Below are positions 1 to 9,800 of a DNA stretch of 57,580 nucleotides, piece after piece. The notes under the pieces were generated by a model. That model was not told where the DNA came from, made no database searches, and saw nothing but the letters and a program-made list of their open reading frames with translations. The position numbers and the translations under genes are program-made. Origin of the DNA: an uncultured Christensenella sp. (GTDB lineage Bacteria > Bacillota > Clostridia > Christensenellales > UBA3700). Numbering within the stretch: position 1 is the stretch's first letter; each line of letters begins with the position of its first letter. The stretch covers positions 1,847 through 59,426 of the forward strand of contig CAJTNW010000003.1 of assembly GCA_910577795.1 (NCBI GenBank), given 5' to 3'.

Positions 1-2
1 AG

Positions 3-1322
3 GTGGTATTTTTAAATAAAGCAGGTGAGTTTGATAGTTATGACTATTTATGTGATTTTACTCAAGTTGTAAGTAGTATGAATAGTGCTATAAATTTGCA
101 AAACTTTGATTATTTGTGGGCAGAGTGTGGTGTAGCAGATATTGATAGCAGTGCTGTTGGAGAAATGATTAAAATACAAAGTGTTGTAAATTTAAAGGTA
201 ATGGGTATTTATCAAGAAAAATGCGAAATTTTAGGCGAGCAACCGGATAATGTTATTTGCAAAAAGGAAAAAATTATTACTCAAAGCCTAATTAATATTG
301 TAGATGGCACATTTGATATGGAAGAAAGTTTTGATACTGGTTGCACAGTAGAAAAAATATTACATTCTGAAGTTACTGCTATGGTTAACAATGTAAAAAC
401 TATGGATGGCAAATGTGTCGTAAGCGGTAATGTTTGTGGTAGTTTGTGTTACTTAAGTGAAGGTATTGTTACTTCTAAGAATTTTAACACACCTTTTTCA
501 GAAGAAATTGAGTGTAGTGGTATGCTAGAAGATGATAAATCTAATGTTATTATAAAAAGCACTAACTGCAAAATTGTACTTACTGGACTAGAGGGGGACA
601 ATGTTATTTTGATGCAAACTACAGTTTCACTTAGAATTGACTGCTTGCGTCAAATGGAAAAAGAAATAATATGTGATGCTTTTCTTGCAGACTTTGAGAT
701 AGAGACTGAAGAGGAAAAATGTTGTTATGAAGTATTTGATAAGTCATATAACTTGTTTGATAAAATTGTGGGTTCTGCAGCAATTGGCGATGATATGATA
801 GCCGTTTCAAAAGTAATTTGCACTAGTCTTAGTCGCAATATTCTGGTTAATACATACTATGATGATGGTAGAATTATAGTAGAAGGTGTGCTTGCAGCAA
901 ATGTTGTTTATATGAATGTGGAAAATAATCCGCAAAGTATTCTTATTGAATTACCTTATAGTTTGCAGTTTGACGAAATTATTGAAGGGGCAAATAAAAA
1001 ACTATCTGCAAATGCTATTATAGATAATTTGTATGCAAAAGTAAAAAGAGATAAAGAGTTTGAGGTAACTGCAAATATTAGTATTATGGTAACCGCTCAA
1101 GATGAAGTTTGCCACAATGCTATTAAAGATGTTATTGTTACGGATATTAAAAAATGCAACAACTTTAGCATAGTAATTTACAATTGCAAACAAGGTGACG
1201 ATTTGTGGGAAGTTGCTAAGGCAATTGGTACTTCTATAGAAAATATTTTAAGTCAAAACAGTGATTTAGATGGTGATTTGACTGGTAGAAAAATTGTTTA
1301 TTATAAACAAATAAGTTGCTGA
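3..1322 (+). CDS. SipL-like spore coat morphogenesis protein (DUF3794/SPOCS repeats plus LysM), 5' partial
   Basis: The reading frame is open from the window edge, so the true start probably lies upstream; the GTG at position 3 is only the first possible codon. The 439 visible residues hold repeated DUF3794 (SPOCS) segments and end in a LysM domain (about residues 392-437, beginning YNCKQGDDLWEVAKAIG). This layout is that of SipL, which in Clostridioides binds SpoIVA and is needed for coat assembly around the forespore. The gene is followed by ispE, a neighbourhood I recall for sipL in clostridia. A terminator follows the stop. The family is clear; orthology to SipL is inferred, because other DUF3794-LysM proteins exist. 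Confidence 0.8.
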   Translation: MVFLNKAGEFDSYDYLCDFTQVVSSMNSAINLQNFDYLWAECGVADIDSSAVGEMIKIQSVVNLKVMGIYQEKCEILGEQPDNVICKKEKIITQSLINIVDGTFDMEESFDTGCTVEKILHSEVTAMVNNVKTMDGKCVVSGNVCGSLCYLSEGIVTSKNFNTPFSEEIECSGMLEDDKSNVIIKSTNCKIVLTGLEGDNVILMQTTVSLRIDCLRQMEKEIICDAFLADFEIETEEEKCCYEVFDKSYNLFDKIVGSAAIGDDMIAVSKVICTSLSRNILVNTYYDDGRIIVEGVLAANVVYMNVENNPQSILIELPYSLQFDEIIEGANKKLSANAIIDNLYAKVKRDKEFEVTANISIMVTAQDEVCHNAIKDVIVTDIKKCNNFSIVIYNCKQGDDLWEVAKAIGTSIENILSQNSDLDGDLTGRKIVYYKQISC

Positions 1323-1336
1323 AAATCGCTACTAAT
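1322..1336 (+). repeat. Dispersed word AAAATCGNNACTAAT, copy 1
   Basis: AAAATCGCTACTAAT begins on the last base of the sipL-like stop codon. It is one of four exact matches to the 13 fixed positions of this word in the window; the others are at 26326, 36186 and 51863, with near matches at 38932 and, reversed, at 19021. Function unknown. Confidence 0.5.
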
Positions 1337-1349
1337 TGCATAATAAATA

Positions 1350-1379
1350 AAATGGCAGGAATTAAACTTGCCATTTTTT
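1350..1379 (+). terminator. Intrinsic terminator after the sipL-like gene
   Basis: An AATGGCAG / CTTGCCATT hairpin with one imperfect pair is followed by a run of T. It separates the sipL-like gene from ispE. Confidence 0.8.
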
Positions 1380-1480
1380 AATTGCATAAATAATTAAAAT
1401 TAAGCAATGTTAAATATATTTTAAAATTCTATTGATTATTTGTTTATTAAATGCTAAAATAATAACAGGAGTGTTTAAAA

Positions 1481-2308
1481 ATGAAAGTTCGTGTAAATGC
1501 AAAAATAAATTTGACACTTGATGTTGTTGGCAGTTTTGGTGAAGGGTATCATAAACTTGATATGATAATGGCATCTGTTGGGATTTTTGATTTTGTAGAG
1601 GTTAATCCTGCAGATAAAATTACTGTGTTTATGGATATGCGAGAGAGTGATGAAAATAATATTGCTTATAAGGTTGCTAAAATTTGCAATGAAAAGTATG
1701 GTGTACCTCCATTGAGAATTGATATAATAAAAGGAATACCATTTTGTGGCGGACTGGGCGGTTCTTCTGCAGATGCAAGTGCAGTATTATATTGCGTGCA
1801 AAAAATGTTTGGACTTGCAGATGATATCGTAAAAGATATTGCTGCCAAAGTTGGCTCTGATGTCAATTTTATCTTGCAGGGTGGATTATGCCGTGCATGT
1901 GGCAAAGGCGATAATTTAGAGAAACTTCCGTTTAAGGAATATAGCCTAGTGGTAGTAAAAGGTAAATCTACTGCAAGCACTAAAGAAGTATTTGATAAAT
2001 TTGATGAGGTAGGAAAAATTACTGACTACACAAAACAATTTTTAGCAAATACTGCAAATAATAATGAATTGCAATTTATAGGTAATGGTATGCAAATGGC
2101 TGCACAAACTTTGTGTGAGGATATGGGTAGAGTAATTTCCACTTTAAATAAATATAGTCATTATGTTTGTATGAGTGGAAGTGGTGCTTGTGTGTTTGCA
2201 GTAATGAAAAATATGTCTGATGCAAACTTGCTTGCGGATAAGTTGAAAAATAATTTCCCTTTTGTAAAAGCATGCACAACATTGCCTTATGGCATAAAAG
2301 AAATGTGA
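1481..2308 (+). CDS. ispE: 4-diphosphocytidyl-2-C-methyl-D-erythritol kinase
   Basis: IspE phosphorylates CDP-methylerythritol in the cytoplasmic MEP pathway that makes isoprenoid precursors. The 275-residue protein has normal length. It opens with the KINLTLDV segment and carries the GHMP-kinase ATP loop GGLGGSSADASA at about residues 90-101, followed by the LPFKEYSLVVVK region and the C-terminal MSGSGACVFAV motif. An AGGAG-type site lies upstream of the ATG. The gene is a single unit between two terminators. Its presence implies that this organism uses the MEP route rather than mevalonate. Confidence 0.95.
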   Translation: MKVRVNAKINLTLDVVGSFGEGYHKLDMIMASVGIFDFVEVNPADKITVFMDMRESDENNIAYKVAKICNEKYGVPPLRIDIIKGIPFCGGLGGSSADASAVLYCVQKMFGLADDIVKDIAAKVGSDVNFILQGGLCRACGKGDNLEKLPFKEYSLVVVKGKSTASTKEVFDKFDEVGKITDYTKQFLANTANNNELQFIGNGMQMAAQTLCEDMGRVISTLNKYSHYVCMSGSGACVFAVMKNMSDANLLADKLKNNFPFVKACTTLPYGIKEM

Positions 2309-2315
2309 TTTAAAG

Positions 2316-2342
2316 TGTGTTTTCTGAAAACACATTTTTTTA
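2316..2342 (+). terminator. Intrinsic terminator after ispE
   Basis: TGTGTTTT pairs with AAAACACA around a three-base loop and is followed by a T run. Confidence 0.8.
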
Positions 2343-2463
2343 TTTTTGAGATACAATTAATAGACAAATAATTACTAATATTTATCTTTAACTAATAAAT
2401 TGTTAAATTTTGATAATTTTAATATTTTTTTTATTATCAATTTAACTATTTTTTATAAAACAC

Positions 2464-2492
2464 TTGATTTATAATAATTTTTATATTATAAT
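2464..2492 (+). promoter_or_regulatory. Sigma-A-type promoter of the SCIFF/scfB unit
   Basis: TTGATT (2464-2469), a 17-bp spacer and TATAAT (2487-2492) predict a start near 2499, about 30 bases before the SCIFF start codon. The 120 bases upstream are very AT-rich. Confidence 0.65.
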
Positions 2493-2529
2493 GCTAATAG
2501 TCAAAATTAAATAATGGAGGAGTATGTTT

Positions 2530-2703
2530 ATGAAACATATTAATACTATTGTAAATAACGGAATGAAAAAGTCAGGAAATATTGGTTGTGGTGAGTGCCA
2601 ATCTAGTTGCCAATCTGCTTGCAAAACAAGTTGTACTGTAGGTAACCAATCTTGCAGACACCAAGGTGAAAGAATTAACTCTACTAAAAAACCTTTAATC
2701 TGA
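2530..2703 (+). CDS. scfA: SCIFF ranthipeptide precursor (six cysteines in forty-five)
   Basis: This 57-residue ORF encodes the precursor modified by the radical SAM enzyme just downstream. The core has six cysteines at residues 20, 23, 27, 31, 35 and 42 in the family block GCGECQSSCQSACKTSC followed by TVGNQSC. In characterised SCIFF peptides a thioether joins a Cys to the alpha or gamma carbon of a downstream Thr; the equivalent pair here would be Cys31 and Thr36 (from memory of the family). I chose ATG 2530 because it begins MKHINT like other members and lies nine bases after GGAGG (2516-2520); ATG 2524 is in frame but only three bases away. Unusually, about 15 residues rich in basic and polar side chains follow the last cysteine. 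SCIFF is nearly universal in Clostridia; its role is unsettled. Confidence 0.93.
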   Translation: MKHINTIVNNGMKKSGNIGCGECQSSCQSACKTSCTVGNQSCRHQGERINSTKKPLI

Positions 2704-2706
2704 TAA

Positions 2707-4071
2707 ATGGTACATTGCTTTAAGTATAATCATAAAGGTAGGGACTATCATTTTTTATGGGATGTAGAAAGTGGTAGTTTGCATAATATAGACAAATCCG
2801 CTTATCTTGTTGCAAAAAATAAATATGGCATTTTGGATAATATGGAGTTGCAAGATTTTAAAGCATTACCTGCTGATATGATAGATGAGATACAGTCAGA
2901 ATTTGCAGAACTTGAAAGCATGGGCGGACTGAATACACCTGCTGTTGCATACACAAAAGATAAGCAAATTGGAGAAATCAAGGCATTATGTTTACATATT
3001 TGTCATGACTGTAATTTAAGATGCAAATATTGTTTTGCTGATGAAGGTACATATCATTCTAAATGTAAGGAATATATGTCTTTTGAGGTAGGAAGTAAAG
3101 CAATAGATTTTTTAATTGAAAAAAGCGGAAAAAGACAAAATCTTGAAGTTGACTTTTTTGGTGGTGAGCCGCTTATGAATCTTGATGTTGTTAAGCAAAT
3201 AGTTGCTTATGCACGAGAAAAAGGGGATAAGGCAGGCAAAACATTTAATTTTACCTTAACCACTAATTGTTTGCTTTTGAATGATGAAACTATTGACTGG
3301 CTTAATAAAGAAATGTACAATGTTGTGCTATCTATTGATGGTAGGCAAGAAGTGCACGATAGATTAAGACTTACCCCTAACGGAAAAGGCTCACAAGAAT
3401 TAGTTTTAAAAGCGGCTAAAAAGTTTGCTGAAAAACGTGGAGATAAATCTTATTATGTAAGAGGTACTTTTACAGCATATAATTTAGATTTTGTAAAAGA
3501 TATATTGTATTTACGTGATGAAGGGTTTGAGCAAATAAGCATAGAACCTGTTGTGTTACATAATGATAGCCCTATGGCTATTAAAAAAGAACATTTGCCA
3601 CAAATTATGGCAGAGTATGAAAAACTTGCTAAAGAATACTTGGAATCAAGAGCAAATGGCAAGTGGTTTAATTTCTTTCATTTTATGCTTGACTTGGAGG
3701 GGGGACCTTGCATTAAAAAAAGGTTAACAGGTTGTGGTGCAGGTTGTGAGTATCTTGCTATTACACCTTATGGGGATATTTATCCTTGTCATCAGTTTGC
3801 AGGTGAGGCAGAATATAAATTGGGTAATGTTTTAAATAATGATTTTAGTTTGGAAGTTAGCAAAAAGTTTGCAAAAAACATTGTGACTAACAAATCTGAA
3901 TGTGATAAATGTCCTGCTAAATATTATTGTAGTGGTGGCTGTGCTGCAAACAATATTCATTTTAGTGGGGATTTAAGCAAACCATATTCTGCAAGTTGTG
4001 AAATGATGAAAAAAAGGTTTGAACTTTCTCTTGCTATTAGTGCAATTGAATCAGTAGGTACAAACGAATAA
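2707..4071 (+). CDS. scfB: SCIFF maturase, radical SAM/SPASM thioether-forming enzyme
   Basis: This enzyme uses S-adenosylmethionine and Fe-S clusters to crosslink cysteine thiols to the backbone of the SCIFF peptide. The 454-residue protein starts with the family's leader-binding (RRE-like) region, has the radical SAM motif CHDCNLRCKYC near residues 98-108, the FFGGEPL motif near 151-157, and a C-terminal SPASM domain with many cysteines (GCGAGCEY, CHQF, CDKCPAKYYCSGGCA). ATG 2707 follows the precursor stop by three bases with no clear ribosome-binding site, so translation is probably coupled to the precursor. The pairing makes the assignment strong. Confidence 0.95.
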   Translation: MVHCFKYNHKGRDYHFLWDVESGSLHNIDKSAYLVAKNKYGILDNMELQDFKALPADMIDEIQSEFAELESMGGLNTPAVAYTKDKQIGEIKALCLHICHDCNLRCKYCFADEGTYHSKCKEYMSFEVGSKAIDFLIEKSGKRQNLEVDFFGGEPLMNLDVVKQIVAYAREKGDKAGKTFNFTLTTNCLLLNDETIDWLNKEMYNVVLSIDGRQEVHDRLRLTPNGKGSQELVLKAAKKFAEKRGDKSYYVRGTFTAYNLDFVKDILYLRDEGFEQISIEPVVLHNDSPMAIKKEHLPQIMAEYEKLAKEYLESRANGKWFNFFHFMLDLEGGPCIKKRLTGCGAGCEYLAITPYGDIYPCHQFAGEAEYKLGNVLNNDFSLEVSKKFAKNIVTNKSECDKCPAKYYCSGGCAANNIHFSGDLSKPYSASCEMMKKRFELSLAISAIESVGTNE

Positions 4072-4236
4072 TTTAGATTAAATTTAAAATTTAATTGATA
4101 ATTTTAATAAAATAAATAATTTATGTTAAAATAGGATTTAACTTTGACTATAATAAGAGTATTGCATAATCAATTTAATAATTGACGAGGGGTATGTGTA
4201 CAATTATTTTTAAAAGTTGATGATAGGAGGCATACG

Positions 4237-5751
4237 GTGAAAAAAAATACCAGTAAATTAAAATCCAAGGGTATGACAAAAGGTTGGAGTATTGCTATTT
4301 TGGTAATATTCGCTATTCTTGTGATTTTAGGTACAGTCTTTGCCTTTGTTCCATTACAAGATGGTCAGTTAGGTATTGTTAATTATAATAACTTTGCTGG
4401 CAATATCAAACTTGGTTTGGACTTAAAAGGCGGTGTTTACGCAGTATTTAATGTAGACAAGGAAGACTTTATTCAAAATAAATATGAAGGCGACACATCA
4501 AAAACAGAAGAGGTGAATTTTGCTTTTGACAGCGCTGTACAAGGTACAGTTGCTCGTTTGACTGACCTTTTGACAAGTAGAGGATATACAGAGGCTCAAG
4601 TTACTGTAAACGGAAGTGGTGATAACCAAAAAATCCGTGTTGAAGTACCTGATGTTGACGACCCTGATGAATTGTTTGCTTTAATTGCAAAGCCAGCAAC
4701 TCTTACTATGTATGAGGCAAATGTTGATAGTAATGGTAATATTACTAAAGCAAATGACACTTTGCTTGTAAGCGGTTCTGATATTCAAATGGCAAGTGTT
4801 GGTATGCAAGATGGTCAATATGTAATTCAACTTAAGTTTAACAGAAATGGTACTAAAAAGTTCTCTGAGGCTACTACTAATCTTACTGGTAAACGTATAG
4901 GTATCTTTTTGGATGGTAGAGGTTTAATGGCTCCAGAAGTTAATAGTGCTATTACTAACGGACAGGCTGTTATTACAGGTAACTATACTTATGAAACAGC
5001 AAATCAATATGCTATACAAATTCAGTCTGGTGCTTTGGGTGTTAAACTAAATATGGATAGTTCAAATGTAATTTCAGCAACATTAGGTAAAAATGCCATT
5101 AATCATGGTTTAATTGCTGGTGGTGTTGGTCTTTTGATTATCTTTATTATTATGATAGCAAGATATAGAATGTTGGGATTAGCAGCATCTCTTTCATTAA
5201 TATTCTTTGCTTTAACTTACGTATTTATTTTATCTATATTCCCATGGGTACAATTGACTCTTCCAGGTATTGCAGGTATATTGTTATCTATAGGTATGGC
5301 GGTTGATGCTAACGTAATTATATTTGAAAGAATTAGGGAATTAATGAGTGGTAACAACCAAAGAGATATTCGTGCAAGCATATCTCAAGGCTTTAAAAAT
5401 TCTTTGTCAGCAATTATTGATGGTAACGTAACAACTATTATTGGTGCTATAGTACTTGCAATTGTTGCTATAAGTTCTATTAAAGGTTTTGCTATTACAT
5501 TGTTAATTGGTATTATTGTATCATTAATAAGTTCTTTGCTTATATGCCGTTTAATTATCAAGTGCTTCCTTGCATTCAATGATAGTTCAACAAATCTTTA
5601 TGGTTTGAATGTAAAAGAAGTTGATTATTCAATTGACTATAAAAATGAAAACGTAAAACAACTTCCAAAACCTGTTATGGATAAACAAGACACCTCTGAA
5701 AGTGTTGCAGATAAAAGCGAAAATTCTAATACAGCGGAGGTAAATGCGTAA
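4237..5751 (+). CDS. secD: Protein translocase subunit SecD
   Basis: SecD works with SecF beside SecYEG and uses the proton or sodium gradient to help pull exported proteins across the membrane. The 504-residue protein has one N-terminal membrane segment (about residues 15-38), an external domain beginning with the family motif LGLDLKGGVYAVF, and five C-terminal membrane segments (about 285-445) carrying the RND-like helices (GMAVDANVIIFERIRE). The start is GTG at 4237, six bases after AGGAGG. The tail of about 45 polar residues is not conserved in the family. The stop overlaps the secF start by one base. Confidence 0.95.
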   Translation: MKKNTSKLKSKGMTKGWSIAILVIFAILVILGTVFAFVPLQDGQLGIVNYNNFAGNIKLGLDLKGGVYAVFNVDKEDFIQNKYEGDTSKTEEVNFAFDSAVQGTVARLTDLLTSRGYTEAQVTVNGSGDNQKIRVEVPDVDDPDELFALIAKPATLTMYEANVDSNGNITKANDTLLVSGSDIQMASVGMQDGQYVIQLKFNRNGTKKFSEATTNLTGKRIGIFLDGRGLMAPEVNSAITNGQAVITGNYTYETANQYAIQIQSGALGVKLNMDSSNVISATLGKNAINHGLIAGGVGLLIIFIIMIARYRMLGLAASLSLIFFALTYVFILSIFPWVQLTLPGIAGILLSIGMAVDANVIIFERIRELMSGNNQRDIRASISQGFKNSLSAIIDGNVTTIIGAIVLAIVAISSIKGFAITLLIGIIVSLISSLLICRLIIKCFLAFNDSSTNLYGLNVKEVDYSIDYKNENVKQLPKPVMDKQDTSESVADKSENSNTAEVNA

Positions 5752-6812
5752 TGAAAAAGATTAATTTTACATTGGCTGGTAAAAAAGTAGTAGAAAAATG
5801 GAAATATTGGATTTCAGTTCCTTTGGCTATTATATTTATTGCTTTAATCGCATTTGGTATTTATGCTGGAGTTTATAAAGATGCAGCACAAGGTGTAAAC
5901 ATTGGTATTGACTTTGCTGGTGGTAATATTATAACTATTCAAACAAAATATGATGCAAATGGTAGCGATGCAAATGCTAATTACAATAAAACTTTAAGTG
6001 TTGTACAAGAAGTTTTAAAAGAAAAAAATGCTCGTATCAGTTATGACCAAATGGCAGGAAATACTACTATGGACGTGGTAGTAAGATTTAATTCCTTAGA
6101 TAAAGACCCAACTGTCAATAACGAAATTACAGACGAAATTGTTGAAACTTTGCATACTAAGTTAAGCGAAGATGTTGTAAGTAATATTACTATTGAACGT
6201 AATGGACCAAGTGTACAAAAAGAATTGATTTTGACAGCCTTCTTATCTGTTTTAATATCTACACTATTGATTTTGGTTTATATTATAATAAGGTTTAGAA
6301 ATATATTTACAGGTTTGTCTGCTATCATTGCGTTGCTTCACGATGTTATAATAGTATTTGCTTTGACAGTGCTATTCCACATTCAAATTAACTCTTCATT
6401 TATTGCAGCAATAATTACAATAATTGCCTACTCAATTAATAATACTATAGTATTGTTTGATAGAGTAAGAGAAAATTATAAGTCTTTGCCAGTAGGTGAG
6501 AGTGTTAATAACAATATGGTAGTTAATAAATCAATTGCACAAACTTTATCAAGAAGTATTTTGACAACTATAACAACAATGGCAGCAATAGTTATTTTGG
6601 CAATTATAGGTGTTTCTTCTATTAGAGAGTTTGCTTTGCCAGTATTGTTTGGTTTAATTGCAGGTACTTTCTCATCTGTATTCTTAGCACCTTCATTATA
6701 TTGCTTAATGAAAAATGCTAGTGATTTATCTTCTGTAAAGAATATTAATAAGGTTCGCAAACCTAAAAAAGAAAAAGATAAAAAGGAAGTAAAAGACACT
6801 GCAGTAGTGTAA
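5751..6812 (+). CDS. secF: Protein translocase subunit SecF
   Basis: SecF is the partner of SecD. The 353-residue protein has an N-terminal membrane segment (about 18-40), the IGIDFAGGNIITI motif, a short external domain and a five-helix bundle with YSINNTIVLFDRVREN. It ends in a lysine-rich cytoplasmic tail. It overlaps secD by one base (TAATG), so the two are co-translated. A strong terminator follows. Confidence 0.95.
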   Translation: MKKINFTLAGKKVVEKWKYWISVPLAIIFIALIAFGIYAGVYKDAAQGVNIGIDFAGGNIITIQTKYDANGSDANANYNKTLSVVQEVLKEKNARISYDQMAGNTTMDVVVRFNSLDKDPTVNNEITDEIVETLHTKLSEDVVSNITIERNGPSVQKELILTAFLSVLISTLLILVYIIIRFRNIFTGLSAIIALLHDVIIVFALTVLFHIQINSSFIAAIITIIAYSINNTIVLFDRVRENYKSLPVGESVNNNMVVNKSIAQTLSRSILTTITTMAAIVILAIIGVSSIREFALPVLFGLIAGTFSSVFLAPSLYCLMKNASDLSSVKNINKVRKPKKEKDKKEVKDTAVV

Positions 6813-6833
6813 AAAATAAATACAATAAATTAA

Positions 6834-6868
6834 ATAGGCTCTACAATTAAGTAGAGCCTATTGTTTTT
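6834..6868. terminator. Terminator between convergent secF and nifJ
   Basis: A perfect ten-base stem, TAGGCTCTAC with GTAGAGCCTA, surrounds a six-base loop. T runs are present on the + side and A-rich sequence on the other, so it can serve both genes. Confidence 0.8.
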
Positions 6869-6878
6869 TAGTGTTATT

Positions 6879-9800
6879 TTAATTTTTATACATTTCTACA
6901 AGTTTTAAATATTTATTGTAGCGCTTTATTGCATGTTTATGGTTTTTTTCTAGTAAATACTCAAATTGTTCGGGATTAGTTCGCTTTAAACTAGCATATC
7001 TATTTTCGCTCTTTAAAAATTCTACATAATCACCCGATGGAGTTTTAGAGTCAAGTACAAATTTATTTTCGTTGGCAGTTGGTAAAAATCTAAACAAATT
7101 CCAATAACCATATTGTACTGCAAGTTTTTGCTCTAGCATACAATTGCTCATATTAATGCCATGGCTTATGCAAGGTGAGTACGCAATTATAAGCGAAACA
7201 CCATTGTGTTCTTCTGCCTCATTAAATGCTTTTAAACATTGGTTCATATCTGCACCCAGTGCAACACTTGCTACATAAACATTTTCATAATTAATAGCCA
7301 TAAGTGCTAAATCTTTTTTTGCTGTAACTTTTCCGCTTTCTGTAAATTTTGCAACTGCACCTAATTGAGTTGCTTTGCTTGACTGTCCACCAGTGTTAGA
7401 GTAAACTTCAGTATCCAAAACAAGTATATTAACATCTTCACCACTTGCTAAAATATGGTCAAGTCCACCATATCCAATATCATAAGCCCAACCATCACCA
7501 CCAACTATCCATATAGATTTTTTTGTTATAGCATCTTTGTCTTGGGCTAGTCTTTCAAGTAGTTTTTTATGCTCTTGATTATTACATTCGCAAACCATTT
7601 TTTCTATATTGTCATACAAAAGTTTACTATCATTTGTTGTTAATTTTTTGTCATCAAAAGTTTTTATCCAATTAGACAAAAATTCGTTTTCATAGCGATT
7701 TTCGATTAGTTTTTTTGCAATTTTTAGTAATTGTTCTCTACGATTTTTAGCCGCCAAACTTATACCATAGCCAAACTCTGCGTTATCTTCAAACAAACTA
7801 TTTGCCCATGCAGGACCAACCCCATCTTTATTTTTTGCAAATGGGCAGGTAGGGGATGTGCCACCATAAATTGACGAGCAACCAGTAGCATTTGCGATAA
7901 TCATATTTTTGCCAAAAAGGTTGGTTGCAAGTTTTATATATGGTGTTTCTCCACAGCCGGAACAAGCACCAGAAAACTCAAAGTATTGTTTTTCAAATTG
8001 ACTGCCTTTTACTTGTTTTTTATTTATTATGCTTTCATTATTTTGATAATCTTTTGCAAACTTCCAGTTATCTTTTTGCAAATCCTTTTCCAATGCAAGT
8101 GAATTGTATTGCAAAGCCTTTTTAGGTGCAGGGCAAACATTTATACAATTGCCACAACCAGTACAGTCTAGTGGACTTATTTGAATCCTAAAAAATTGAT
8201 TTTTTGGCGTAATTGTAGGGATACATTCAAAATTATTTGGTATATTTTCTTTATTTTCAATAACAATTGGTCTTATACAAGAGTGAGGACAAACAAAGGC
8301 ACATTGGTTACATTGTATGCAATTTTCTTTTATCCAACTTGCTACAATAGTGGATATTCCGCGTTTTTCAAATTGAGTTGTGGCGGTTGGTACAACTCCG
8401 TCAGGGGTAAAACTACTTACTTTTAAATTATCTCCTTTACCTATTAAAATAGGGTGGGAGTAAGTGTCAAAATATTCGTTACCACTTGTATTATTTAAAT
8501 CTGAGTTGTTAATATTAAGCCATTCTTGTGGTATCTCTATTTTTGTAAGATTATCTGTTGCTTTGGATATGGCATCAATATTCATTTGCACAACTTTTTC
8601 ACCCTTTGATGCAAATGTTTTTGTTGTATATTCTATCATATACTGATAGGCTTTTTCGTAATCAATAATATTTGCAAGTTTAAAAAAGCAGGCTTGCATA
8701 ATAGTATTTATTCTTCCACCTAAACCTAAACTTTTTGCTAAATTATTTGCATCTACTATATAAAAATTTATTTTGTTTTGTGCTATATATTTTTTTACAT
8801 TGTTAGGCAAATAATCAAATAACTCCTTATCCTTGAGATTTATATTTAATAAAAATGTACCACCTTTTTTTAATGATTGTACCATTTCATAAACACCTAA
8901 AAAACTTGGGTTATGACAAGCCACAAAATCTGCTTTTTCTATTATATAACTACTTTTTATTGGACTATTGCCAAACCTTAAATGAGAGGTAGTAAGTCCA
9001 CCTGATTTTTTACTATCATAAGCAAAATATGCTTGCACAAATTTATTTGTATTGTTACCTATAATTTTAATGCTATTTTTATTTGCACCGACTGTACCAT
9101 CTGAACCTAACCCATAAAATTTGCAACTAATACAGTCTTTTGGTGTTGTATCAATATAACTATTTATATTAAGCGAAGTGTTTGTAACATCATCTTCTAT
9201 ACCTACAGTAAAGTGATTTTTACCATTATCATTCATATTGTCAAAAATTGCTTTTACCATAGATGGTGTAAATTCCTTGGAACTTATGCCATATCTTCCT
9301 GAAAAAACTTTTATATTATTTTTTCCTTGCTCATGCAGAGTAGTTATAACATCTTGGTATAGTGGTTCGCCTGAACTACCAAACTCCCTAGTCCTGTCAA
9401 GCACAGTAATATATTTGCAACTATCCGGTATTAAAGACAAAAACTCTTCTTTTGGGAAAGGTCTGTAAAGTCTTATTTTTATAACACCTGTTTTGTCTCC
9501 CTCATTATTAAGATATTCAGAGGTTTCTATTGCAGTCTCACCACCACTACCCATAATAACCACGATTTTTGTAGGGTTTTTATGCCCAAAATAGTCTGCC
9601 AAGTTGTATTTTCTGCCAGTGATAGAATAAACTTTATCCATACATTCACGTACTATAGATGGTAGTTTATTATAAAAAATATTACGTGCTTCTAGGTTTT
9701 GAAAAAAGCAGTCAGGATTTTGAGTAGTACCTTTTGCAGTTGGGTTATTAGGTGATAATGCTCTATCTTTAAAATGTTTTATAGCATCATAATTTATTAT

